A stretch of DNA of 64,000 bases from Halovivax ruber XH-70 (GTDB taxonomy: Archaea > Halobacteriota > Halobacteria > Halobacteriales > Natrialbaceae). The position numbers and the translations under genes were made by a program. Positions 53,071 to 60,461 of this stretch are shown piece by piece. Each line of letters opens with the position of its first letter. Position 1 is the stretch's first letter. The DNA lies in NCBI RefSeq assembly GCF_000328525.1, contig NC_019964.1:744001-808000 (forward strand), given 5' to 3'. The notes under the pieces were generated by a model. It was not told where the DNA came from. It saw nothing but the letters and a program-made list of their open reading frames with translations, and ran no database searches.

Positions 53071-55169
53071 ATCCCGTGACTCTGCTGCCGCTCACCGTTG
53101 CCGTGCTGTGTACGCTCCCGTTCGCCCTGGCGCAGGTGTTGCCCCCGGTAGATCGGGTTCTGACCCGACTGTCGATACACGCCTTCGGCGGCTACGTCGA
53201 CGAGTTCCGGAGCGAGCACCCGCAGCGCCAGGCGGCGCTCCGGGCGGCACACGCGCCAGCGAGTTATCGTGAATACGGGGCTCGGTCGTTCGTCTACGCG
53301 CTTCTCGGTGGGTTCGTCGGCAGCGTCACTGGCGTCTACCTGATCTGGGCGGTTCTGACCGTCCTCTCGATCGATGCGGCGACGCTCAGCAGTTCGTTGC
53401 CCGATCTTCTCGCCCCGCTGTCGGCGATCGCGGCTGTGGGGAGCGCCGCGCCGACCACGCTGCTCGGACTCCTCCTCGTCTCTGGCCTCACGCTCGGCGT
53501 CGTCTTCGGGGGCGTCACCTACTGGTTGCGCTGGTGGTATCCGGGCTACGTGGCCTCCCGGCGGGCGCGCGCCATCGAGGCGTCGTTGCCGTCGACGGTC
53601 GCCTTTTGCTACGCGCTCTCGCGAAGCGGGATGGAGTTCACCGAGGCGATCCGAATCGTCGCTCGGAACGGTGACGCTTACGGACAGGCGGCCGCGGAGT
53701 TCGACGTCGCCGTCACGAACATGGACGCCTTCGGGATGGACGTCACCGCGGCGTTGCAGTTGATGGGGCGGCGAACGGCCAGCGACCAGTTCCGCGAATT
53801 CACCGAGAATCTCGTGAGCGTCCTCCAGAGCGGCCACAGCCTCTCCGACTTTCTGGAACGGCAGTACCACGACTTCCAGGAGGAGGCCGAATCACAACAA
53901 GAGAGCATTCTCAACATGCTCGCGACGCTGGCCGAGGCCTACGTCACCGTGCTGGTCGCCGGCCCGCTCTTTCTCATCACGATCCTCGTGGTGATCGGCT
54001 TCTCCGTCGGCGACACGGTCGACTCGCTCCGGGCGGTCATCTACGTCATCCTTCCGTTCGGCAACCTCGCGTTCGTGGTCTACCTGAGTACCGTCACCGA
54101 TTCGATCAACCCCGGTCGGTCGAATCAGCCGAGCGAGGGGGCACTCGGCCCCGGTTCCCGTGCGACCCTCCCGGACGGTGGGTCCGTCGTGACGGGCGCG
54201 TCGGCGCTGGGCGATGGCGACGTCGATCCCACAGACGGACACCTCTCACCGACGCGACATCGGCTGGCGATCTACGAGCGCTTGCGCTGGGTTCGAGGGG
54301 TGCTCGCCAGCCCGTTCCGAACGCTGCTCGACCGGCCGGACCGCCTCCTGTGGGTGACGCTTCCGCTGGCGGCCGTGATCGTCCTCCTGTTGATTCCGCG
54401 AGCGCTCGAGGCGGGCATCACGGCGATCGAAGACGCGCTGGTCGTGCTCGCACTCGTCGTGATGGGCTCGTACGCGGTGGTCTACGAACGCCATCGGTAC
54501 CGGATCAGCGCGATCGAACGGGCCGTCCCGGACCTGCTCGATCGTCTCTCCAGCGTGAACGAGGCCGGGATGTCGGTCATCGCCTCCGTCGATCGCGTTC
54601 GTCAGTCCGACCTCGGCGTGCTGGACGACGAACTTGATCGCGTCTGGGCGGACGTCCGCTGGGGTGCCGACCTCCAGACGTCGCTGTGGCGATTCGAGCA
54701 TCGCGTTCGCACCCGCGCCGTCTCCCGTATGGTGACGCTCCTGACCGAGGCGATGAACGCCAGCGGCGACCTCGCGACGGTACTGCGGATCGCCTCCCGA
54801 CAGGCCTCGGCCGATCTGCGCCTCGATCGCGAGCGCAAGCAGGTGATGACCGAGTACATGGTCGTCGTCTACGTCTCCTTCCTCGTCTTCATCTTCATCA
54901 TCGCCGTCCTCTCGGCGTACCTGCTCCCGAGTCTCCCCACGGAGTCGGTGACGGAAGCGACCGGTCAGCAGCTCGACGGGCCGATCGCCGCGCTCGGGAC
55001 GACCGACACCGACGTCTACATGACGCTGTTTTACCACGCGACGGTGATCCAGGGGGCTACCTCCGGCTTCGTCGCCGGCCAGCTCGCCTCCGGTGACCTT
55101 CGCTCCGGGGCGAAGCACGCGACGCTGATGACGCTCATCGCGTTCGTCCTCTTCACCTTGGTCCTCTAG
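53067..55169 (+). CDS. pilC: archaeal type IV pilus membrane platform protein (type II secretion F family)
   Basis: 700 residues with two type II secretion F domains, the archaeal double-length form. The first domain spans about 165-350, with AIEASLPSTVAFCYALSRSG and FRECTEN-like FREFTENLVSVLQSGHSLSD; the second spans about 480-640, with RAVPDLLDRLSSVNEAGMSV and RAVSRMVTLLTEAMNASGDL. About nine transmembrane helices are predicted. It forms the inner-membrane platform on which the PilB ATPase acts. The ATG lies within the end of pilB. Confidence 0.92.
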   Translation: MNPVTLLPLTVAVLCTLPFALAQVLPPVDRVLTRLSIHAFGGYVDEFRSEHPQRQAALRAAHAPASYREYGARSFVYALLGGFVGSVTGVYLIWAVLTVLSIDAATLSSSLPDLLAPLSAIAAVGSAAPTTLLGLLLVSGLTLGVVFGGVTYWLRWWYPGYVASRRARAIEASLPSTVAFCYALSRSGMEFTEAIRIVARNGDAYGQAAAEFDVAVTNMDAFGMDVTAALQLMGRRTASDQFREFTENLVSVLQSGHSLSDFLERQYHDFQEEAESQQESILNMLATLAEAYVTVLVAGPLFLITILVVIGFSVGDTVDSLRAVIYVILPFGNLAFVVYLSTVTDSINPGRSNQPSEGALGPGSRATLPDGGSVVTGASALGDGDVDPTDGHLSPTRHRLAIYERLRWVRGVLASPFRTLLDRPDRLLWVTLPLAAVIVLLLIPRALEAGITAIEDALVVLALVVMGSYAVVYERHRYRISAIERAVPDLLDRLSSVNEAGMSVIASVDRVRQSDLGVLDDELDRVWADVRWGADLQTSLWRFEHRVRTRAVSRMVTLLTEAMNASGDLATVLRIASRQASADLRLDRERKQVMTEYMVVVYVSFLVFIFIIAVLSAYLLPSLPTESVTEATGQQLDGPIAALGTTDTDVYMTLFYHATVIQGATSGFVAGQLASGDLRSGAKHATLMTLIAFVLFTLVL

Positions 55170-55235
55170 TCGGGCGCCGAACGGGCGTCGTTGCGGATCG
55201 AATCCGTTATCGGTCCGTCCGCCCCACGCGGAGAC

Positions 55236-55904
55236 ATGTCCCGCCGGCGCGACGTCCGCGACACGTACGAGCGCATCGGGCGTCACTTCGCGACGACGCG
55301 CGAGTACGCCTGGCCCGAGGTGGAGGACTTCGTCGCCCGGGTCACCGCCGACCGGTCGTTCGACCGCGGCCTGGACCTCGGCTGTGGCAACTGCCGGCAC
55401 GCGGAGGTCCTCGCCGACCACGTCGAACACGTCGTCGGCCTCGACGCGAGCCGTGCGCTCCTCGATACCGGTCGCGACCGCGCCGCCGAGCGCGACTTCG
55501 AAGCCCCCCTCGCTCTCATCCAGGGCGACGCCGCGAACCTCCCCCTCCGCGACGACTCGGTCGACTTGGCCGTCTACGTCGCCACGCTGCACCACCTGCC
55601 GACCGAGGCCGATCGCCGCCACAGTCTCGACGAACTCGGGCGCGTTCTCACACCCGACGGCCGGGCACTCGTCAGCGCCTGGAGCACGGCCCACGACCGC
55701 TTCGACGACGCCACCGAGGCGGACCAGACCGGCTTCGACAGGACGGTCGAGTGGACCCTCCCCGGCGGCGAGCCTGTGGACCGGTTCTACCACATCTACG
55801 CCCCCGACGAGTTCGAACGAGATCTCGAAGCGAGCGCCCTTGAGCTGCTGGAGTGGGAGGTTTCGAGCGGGAACTGCTACGCGACGGTCGCAGGAAGCCA
55901 GTAG
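55236..55904 (+). CDS. class I SAM methyltransferase, Trm9/ALKBH8-like
   Basis: 222 residues from the ATG at 55236. SAM-binding motif I is LDLGCGNCRHAEVLAD, followed by VVGLDASRALL (motif II), LIQGDAANLPLRDDSVDLAV and YVATLHHLPTEADRRHSLDE, then ALVSAWS. This order and the RRHSL phrase resemble the Trm9/ALKBH8 tRNA wobble-uridine methyltransferases, which depend on Trm112. The role is inferred; archaea use many related enzymes. It ends 82 bp before tRNA-Gly. Fifteen in-frame residues upstream lack conserved features. Confidence 0.78.
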   Translation: MSRRRDVRDTYERIGRHFATTREYAWPEVEDFVARVTADRSFDRGLDLGCGNCRHAEVLADHVEHVVGLDASRALLDTGRDRAAERDFEAPLALIQGDAANLPLRDDSVDLAVYVATLHHLPTEADRRHSLDELGRVLTPDGRALVSAWSTAHDRFDDATEADQTGFDRTVEWTLPGGEPVDRFYHIYAPDEFERDLEASALELLEWEVSSGNCYATVAGSQ

Positions 55905-55986
55905 GTCATTCACCAATCCGCCCCGGTCAACCCCCTTCCGAGAAAAGAGAACTCTCTTAACCGAGCACCAACAACCGGGGGATGGA

Positions 55987-56057
55987 GCGCGGATGGTCTA
56001 GTGGTAGGACCTGAGCCTTCCAAGCTCATGGCGGGGGTTCAAATCCCCCTCCGCGCA
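55987..56057 (+). tRNA. tRNA-Gly(TCC)
   Basis: The acceptor stem is GCGCGGA (55987-55993) with TCCGCGC (56050-56056), discriminator A at 56057, and no encoded CCA. The anticodon arm is TGAGC-CTTCCAA-GCTCA, giving anticodon TCC, which reads GGA/GGG. The T arm is GGGGG-TTCAAAT-CCCCC. The D loop is short (AGTGGT type). All helices pair well. It is 71 nt with no intron. Confidence 0.95.
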
Positions 56058-56182
56058 TTGCTGCTGCGAGCAAATCCGCGAGCAGCAGCAATCGTCCGAG
56101 GGATTTGAATGAGAGAAGTCGCAGCCCGCGCAACGAAGTGAGCAGGACCGTCTTCGCGTGGTTCAAATCCCCCTCCGCGCAT
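56036..56182. repeat. duplicated 3' end of tRNA-Gly (att-like direct repeat)
   Basis: The 23 bp from the T loop to just beyond the tRNA end (56036-56058) occur again, identical, at 56160-56182. The 101 bp between contain a 10-bp hairpin stem (56058-56067 with 56082-56091) and an inverted copy of part of the T arm (GGATTTGAA, 56101-56109). This is the pattern left by tRNA-targeting integration, but no integrase is present. Confidence 0.7.
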
Positions 56183-56321
56183 CAACCTTTTGCGCTGCGC
56201 TATTTCCGCGCCGGGAGCGCTATCGCGCTCCACGGCGCGTAGACGCTCGGCAAAATGTTGATCAAAAGCACTCCTCCTTCCTCGCCGCTCGCTTCGCTCG
56301 CTTTGAGTCAGTCGTCGGCCC
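56181..56321 (-). ncRNA. structured repeat element, copy 2
   Basis: Read on the minus strand, it contains the same blocks as copy 1: GGGCCGACGAC (56311-56321), GGAGGAGTGCTTTT (56264-56277), ATTTTGCCGAG (56246-56256) and GCAGCGCAAAAG (near 56187-56198). ATCAAC-A-TTTTGC pairs with GCAAAA-G-GTTGAT as a 6+6-bp stem with one mismatch, enclosing a long GC hairpin (56207-56239). Its 3' end abuts the duplicated tRNA-Gly end. Expression is unknown. Confidence 0.5.
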
Positions 56322-56600
56322 ACTCACTCGGCCTTCGGCCTCGCTCGTGGTAGAGTACAGTACAGGGTCAGCCACCGGAATTCAGGTCCGTAATTCCGTA
56401 GCGGCGCAATCGCTTGGGTTCACTCCCTCCTTCATACTAACCGTTGTGTGGGTAGTCGTATCAGCGAAATCCTTTTCCGAATTGTAGCCGCTTGCACTGT
56501 GGATCTTGTTCGCTGGATGTCCATCATGTTCTGTACTTTGTGTTCAACCAACGAACGCTCACCTCGCTTCATTCTACTTATTCCGGACAAAACTAGTTAG
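56322..56600. other. gene-free, AT-richer spacer
   Basis: No reading frame here looks coding. Composition becomes more AT-rich after about 56380, as expected for a recombined or acquired segment near a tRNA gene. I see no complete tRNA, transposase or clear terminal inverted repeat. Confidence 0.45.
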
Positions 56601-56601
56601 T

Positions 56602-56608
56602 TATTTAT
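56602..56608 (+). promoter_or_regulatory. TATA-like box of small zinc-protein operon
   Basis: TATTTAT lies 67-73 bp before the ATG at 56675, within an AT-rich run. It is the best promoter candidate for the next two small genes. Confidence 0.4.
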
Positions 56609-56674
56609 CCTATCAGATAGAACCCTCCCACCGGAAGCCACGCTGTCCATCTCGTGCGGGGACATGCCTCAGAA

Positions 56675-56866
56675 ATGTCCCGGGTGCTGGAACCACCCGA
56701 GACGTGGCTTCCAAGCGAGCGCTTGGTCACCATGATTCGAAATACACCACCGAGACAAAAACGTCTCGCCAGCGGGTTGCATAATCAGCGACTGCACTGC
56801 TCGATTACGCTCTCCGGTCTCAGTGAGGTGGGGAGTATCGACGCTGTCTATTCGGAGGGCCGGTGA
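56675..56866 (+). CDS. 63-residue hypothetical protein
   Basis: Starts at the ATG at 56675 (MSRVLEPPETWLPSERLVTM); a GTG at 56654 would add seven residues. It is basic compared with most proteins here (RNTPPRQKRLASGLHNQRLH) and has no membrane segment. Its TGA shares a base with the ATG of the next gene, so the two are probably translationally coupled. That overlap is the main evidence that it is real. I recognise no family. Confidence 0.45.
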   Translation: MSRVLEPPETWLPSERLVTMIRNTPPRQKRLASGLHNQRLHCSITLSGLSEVGSIDAVYSEGR

Positions 56867-57087
56867 TGGGTCGCTACGACTACGACGAACCCACGCCGAA
56901 CCCGGCGTGTGAGCGCTGTGAGGTGGGTCTCACGGCGGATCACTGGGTCCGGCTCGAGGCGCTCCATCAGGGGACGCTGTCGGACCAGTACCAGGATTCG
57001 GAGAAGCTGATCTGCGTGGATTGCGTGGCCGCGCTCGGGATGCTGGAGTTTTCCACGGCGAACACGTCCGAAGGTCGGTCTACGTAG
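56866..57087 (+). CDS. 73-residue zinc-binding miniprotein
   Basis: Starts at the ATG at 56866, one base inside the upstream stop. Two CxxC pairs, CERC (in NPACERCEVGLTADHWVRLE) and CVDC (in KLICVDCVAALGMLEF), are about 30 residues apart and should bind one zinc. It resembles the many haloarchaeal zinc-finger miniproteins that often lie beside accessory genes. It is the last gene before the DUF4157 array; whether it regulates that array is not known. Confidence 0.65.
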   Translation: MGRYDYDEPTPNPACERCEVGLTADHWVRLEALHQGTLSDQYQDSEKLICVDCVAALGMLEFSTANTSEGRST

Positions 57088-57173
57088 GTAGTGAACCTTC
57101 CAATTCTCTTTCCTTTATGGTAGGAAAACAATTATGATAGAGAAAATTGAACTACATAGATATGAAAAGTACG

Positions 57174-57193
57174 ACTGACCTGGCTCGGTCAGT
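57174..57193 (+). promoter_or_regulatory. inverted repeat in leader of DUF4157 gene
   Basis: ACTGACC-TGGCTC-GGTCAGT is a perfect 7-bp inverted repeat with a 6-bp loop. It sits between a TATA-like stretch (57155-57163, CATAGATAT) and the ribosome binding site, so it may be an operator or a leader hairpin. Confidence 0.45.
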
Positions 57194-57211
57194 AACCCTT
57201 TCTCAGCCAAC

Positions 57212-57216
57212 GGAGG
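57212..57216 (+). promoter_or_regulatory. ribosome binding site of full-length DUF4157 gene
   Basis: GGAGG lies 8 bp before the ATG at 57225 and fixes that start. Most other genes here lack such a site. Confidence 0.6.
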
Positions 57217-57224
57217 ATGGCTAG

Positions 57225-58388
57225 ATGGGTCGGAAGAAGGATCGCCGACGGAACCGCAGAAGCGGCGAGCGACGGGAGCGTGGGCGGGACGACCGTCGCG
57301 AAGAAAGCCGTGAAGACGACCAGCAGGCGTTCGCTCCCATGGGAATGCCCGATGCGCCGATTCCCGACGCGCCAGTCCCGGACGCGACACCACCCGATGC
57401 CACGCCGTCGGTCGGCCTGCCAGCAATGGAGAACGTGGATCCGGTTCCGCGGACAGACCGGGTGCCGATGGCCAGTCGCGGCTACGGGCACGAGGCGCAG
57501 GAACACATCATGCGCGCGACGGAGGGGACGGAGACGGATCCGCACGACATCCCCGATCCGGTGCTCGACGTACTCGAAACTGGTTCTGGGAAATCGCTCG
57601 ACGCCTCGATTCAGCGCGCGTTAGAAGAGCGGATGGACGCCGACTTCTCTACTGTGGAAATCCACACGGGTCCAGAAGCGGCGACGGCTGCCGACGCCAT
57701 CGACGCACGAGCGTTCACCTGCGGTAACGCCATCGTGTTCAACGACGGCGAGTACGACCCGGAGAGCGCAGAGGGGCAGCATCTGCTGGCGCACGAGTTG
57801 GCGCACGTGAAACAACAGACCGGGGCGGTGATTTCGATGATGCCGCAGCCGGACGCCGACCTGGAGATCGATCCCGATCCGCAGTTAGAGCGGGAAGCGG
57901 AGCAGGCGGCCGAGGAGGCGCTGTCGGGCGAGGAACCGCTGATCGTCAACCGGCTGGGCACGAACGTTCACATCCAGCGGGCCGAGAAAACACGTCGAGA
58001 AGTCCTCAACGGCGACTTTTCGACGACTGAAATCGCCGCAGGTATCGAAGAAGCTTCCCTGTTGAGCGTTGATCCCGGCCAATTCCGCGACGCGTACAAG
58101 TTCGCGGAGCACGCAGCTACGCTCAGTGGGACCAATGCAATTGTCCAACCGCTAGTCTCTGAATTCGGACTCAGTCGGCCGGAGGCGTTGGCAGTGACGT
58201 TCGCGGTCGGCGGATCAATCCATGTTGGAAAGGATCGACTCCACCGCGAAGACATCTATCTGACGCTCGAAATCGCCCGGCTGTTGGGCGTTGAGGAGCG
58301 GGCTATTACGCTCTTCGAGAGGTTAGATATCGAGATACCAGAGGACAAGGAGCGTCCGGAAAGTGTTCCAGCGCCCAACGAGGTGTGA
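57225..58388 (+). CDS. full-length DUF4157 (eCIS_core) protein, putative effector
   Basis: 387 residues. The first 40 are Arg/Asp/Glu-rich and disordered, followed by a Pro-Asp-Ala repeat stretch (MPDAPIPDAPVPDATPPDAT). Residues about 124-245 are the DUF4157 domain: an ARAFTCGNAIVFNDGEYDPE segment and HELAH (190-194), a zincin-type HExxH site. The region from about 253 to 387 is a distinct, mostly helical C-terminus. DUF4157 proteins are known companions of contractile injection systems and of polymorphic toxins, and often process or carry variable C-terminal cargo. The partner starts 2 bp after its stop. Confidence 0.85.
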   Translation: MGRKKDRRRNRRSGERRERGRDDRREESREDDQQAFAPMGMPDAPIPDAPVPDATPPDATPSVGLPAMENVDPVPRTDRVPMASRGYGHEAQEHIMRATEGTETDPHDIPDPVLDVLETGSGKSLDASIQRALEERMDADFSTVEIHTGPEAATAADAIDARAFTCGNAIVFNDGEYDPESAEGQHLLAHELAHVKQQTGAVISMMPQPDADLEIDPDPQLEREAEQAAEEALSGEEPLIVNRLGTNVHIQRAEKTRREVLNGDFSTTEIAAGIEEASLLSVDPGQFRDAYKFAEHAATLSGTNAIVQPLVSEFGLSRPEALAVTFAVGGSIHVGKDRLHREDIYLTLEIARLLGVEERAITLFERLDIEIPEDKERPESVPAPNEV

Positions 58389-58390
58389 CA

Positions 58391-59428
58391 ATGGAGGCCA
58401 GAATTGGTGACGAAGACGAAGAGGGAGTGGGTTTGAGAATAATTGATAACAACGGTGTTAGTCACGGAATCCACGTGAGTTTTGACGGGGAAATCACCTA
58501 CCACGAGCAGGACGCGTACCCTACTAGCGCGACGAAGCAGACAGCCGACGAGTCGGTCCGCCTGCGACAGGCGCAAGAATATGCCAGGTACATGGTCCAG
58601 CGCGAATTGGGGTATCAGACGCTCCAACCACGGTTAACGCCGGAATGGCTACCGTACGCACTGGGTTCGGTGTTCGGACTGTCGTTCGACGCGTTCGAAG
58701 ACCGTTTCGGACACTACGCCCAGCAGTACCACAGCGCGCTTCGGCCAACGATCGATCCGGTTATTGAGTTGCCTGACGAAGATGCCCCGGTCGGAGGGAT
58801 CACCTACCGTGCGGATGTGTTTCTCGGGCTGGACTTCGAGGCCTACCTCGACGATCCGGCAGCGGCGTCACCAGTGGACGCAGTTGCGGGGATCACAGAC
58901 GCATACGCTTTGTACGAGGTTCTGAGCGAGGAACTGTCCGACCGGATCACCGACGACGCTGCAGCGATCAAAGAGGTGTCGGCGCTGGATCTACAATACC
59001 AGCGACGGGCCAGCGACGGACGCGTCGAGGAACCCGTCGTGGGCGAACGGAGCTACACCAGCGAGGGGCCGCCCGACGCCCAGTTGCAAATGACGCCGCC
59101 CCAAACTAGCATCGAGTCTACCCTTACGACCGAAATCATCCAGGGACTGGTCTGTCACCATCTCCAGTGCCAGGTCCGTGACGCCTACCTCCGCCTGGGG
59201 CTCGAACCGCCGGAACCGTTCCGGGTACTCGGCCAGGGTCTGGCCGAGCAGACAATGCACTACCAGCACGCCGACTGCTACCCGGAGTACCACCTGACTG
59301 ACGCCGATATCGAGGGGTACCGCCAGCCAGGCGTCGAAACCGGTGCACTTGGAGTCGGGGAGATCGAGCCCGGTTCTGAGCTGTCGTCGTTGTCGACCCG
59401 CCTCAAGCGTGCACTGTTCGGCGGGTGA
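58391..59428 (+). CDS. DUF4157 cassette partner, copy A
   Basis: 345 residues from the ATG at 58391, 2 bp after the stop of the DUF4157 gene. It is soluble and acidic, with no signal peptide. Its start (GVGLRIIDNNGVSHGIHVSF then DGEITYH) and end (VCHHLQCQVRDAYLRLGLEP then PEPF) are shared with the protein at 60462, so the two are paralogues. The central part differs. Always following a DUF4157 gene, it is a candidate immunity protein, chaperone or loading factor. I recognise no named family. Confidence 0.75.
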   Translation: MEARIGDEDEEGVGLRIIDNNGVSHGIHVSFDGEITYHEQDAYPTSATKQTADESVRLRQAQEYARYMVQRELGYQTLQPRLTPEWLPYALGSVFGLSFDAFEDRFGHYAQQYHSALRPTIDPVIELPDEDAPVGGITYRADVFLGLDFEAYLDDPAAASPVDAVAGITDAYALYEVLSEELSDRITDDAAAIKEVSALDLQYQRRASDGRVEEPVVGERSYTSEGPPDAQLQMTPPQTSIESTLTTEIIQGLVCHHLQCQVRDAYLRLGLEPPEPFRVLGQGLAEQTMHYQHADCYPEYHLTDADIEGYRQPGVETGALGVGEIEPGSELSSLSTRLKRALFGG

Positions 59429-60459
59429 CCGTGGCCGATCCCTGCTGGCATCTCTGCGAGAGGAACGACACCCGGGCGTTCACCTGCGGCAACGCGATCG
59501 TCTTCAACGATGGGGAGTACGACCCCGAGAGCGCGGAGGGACAGTACCTGCTCGCTCACGAGTTGGCCCACGTGAAGCAGCAGACGGGCGGCGCGAACGG
59601 AGTGAGGGCCGCCGGAGTAGCGAGCGGGAGCGAAGCGACACACGAGACGGGCGCGGCGATCTCGATGATGCCGCAGGGGGACGCGGATTTAGAGATCGAT
59701 CCGGATCCGCAGTTGGAGCGCGAGGCTGATCAGGCGGCCGAAGACGCGCTGTCCGGGGAGGAACCGCTGGTCGTGGACCGGCTCGGTACGGACGTTCACA
59801 TCCAGCGGGTACCGGAAAACAAGGTGTTCGAGGCGATGGCGCTGTTCGAGGCCGAGAACGAGAGCGGCGAGATCAGCGACTTCCGTGAGGACCAGAACGA
59901 AAATCGGCTTGCGTATCTGCACGGAGTGGCTCAAGACGTTATCGAGAAGCAGCAGAAGGAATCCGAGCTAGCCTCGAAACAGGAGTTACAGAATTCGCCG
60001 TCGAAGGCTGCACAGGAGGTGGCCAAACGCGGCCCGTCGCAGGCGGATATCAAGACGCAAATCGAGAACCTCAAATCGGACATCGATGTCGACCTGAGCG
60101 ACGTGGCGCTGACGGAGGATCAGCGAGAGTTGCTCGACGGTAACGTCGAGATCAGCAAGTGGGACAAAGCGTCGTGGGGGTTGATCAAGAAGATCCTGTC
60201 GGCGACGACGATTCCTGCGCTCATTTCGTTAGCTAACCTGGGTTCGAGTGCCGCCGATTACGACATCGACAAACGTGGGTCACAGACGATCGGCCAATTT
60301 CGACAAGGCAAGATAACGAGTCTCGACGATCTGAAGGATATCTGGCGACAGACGAATGGGTCGTTGGAGGAGCGTGCAAAACAGATCGAACAGGAGATTC
60401 GGGAGGGCACGTGGCTCGAGGATCAATCACGTGGCCTGTCACACAGCACACAAGAATAA
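59425..60459 (+). CDS. N-terminally truncated DUF4157 protein with different C-terminus
   Basis: 344 residues from a GTG at 59425 overlapping the partner's stop (GTGA); a GTG at 59431 is an alternative. It begins near the middle of the DUF4157 domain: residues 17-55 (RAFTCGNAIVFNDGEYDPES to HVKQQTG, with HELAH at 45-49) match the full-length protein from residue 162 onward. After a 21-residue insert they continue to match until VHIQR. From about 129 the C-terminus is unrelated, with a helical linker and a hydrophobic stretch (LIKKILSATTIPALISLANL). It lacks the 160-residue N-terminal region, so it may be an orphan cassette. Confidence 0.75.
   Translation: MTVADPCWHLCERNDTRAFTCGNAIVFNDGEYDPESAEGQYLLAHELAHVKQQTGGANGVRAAGVASGSEATHETGAAISMMPQGDADLEIDPDPQLEREADQAAEDALSGEEPLVVDRLGTDVHIQRVPENKVFEAMALFEAENESGEISDFREDQNENRLAYLHGVAQDVIEKQQKESELASKQELQNSPSKAAQEVAKRGPSQADIKTQIENLKSDIDVDLSDVALTEDQRELLDGNVEISKWDKASWGLIKKILSATTIPALISLANLGSSAADYDIDKRGSQTIGQFRQGKITSLDDLKDIWRQTNGSLEERAKQIEQEIREGTWLEDQSRGLSHSTQE
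59582..59653 (+). repeat. 63-bp in-frame insertion with 9-bp direct repeats
   Basis: AGACGGGCG occurs at 59582-59590 and again at 59645-59653. The full-length gene has only one such site. The inserted 63 bp contain GCGAACGGAGTGAG and AGCGGGAGCGAAGCGA, resembling the GAGCGAACGCAGTGAGCGAG flank of the structured element at 16.55 kb. Confidence 0.65.
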
Positions 60460-60461
60460 TT

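Noticed and set aside
52635-53870. 411-codon minus-strand open frame
   Set aside because: Antisense to the pilB/pilC junction, where the overlapping gene pair is certain.
56160-56182. Second tRNA-Gly
   Set aside because: Only the T loop, 3' T-stem strand and 3' acceptor strand are present. There is no D arm, anticodon arm or 5' acceptor strand.
56506-56784. 92-codon plus-strand open frame
   Set aside because: Begins in an AT-rich spacer, overlaps the better-supported coupled gene at 56675 in another frame, and has no coherent sequence features.
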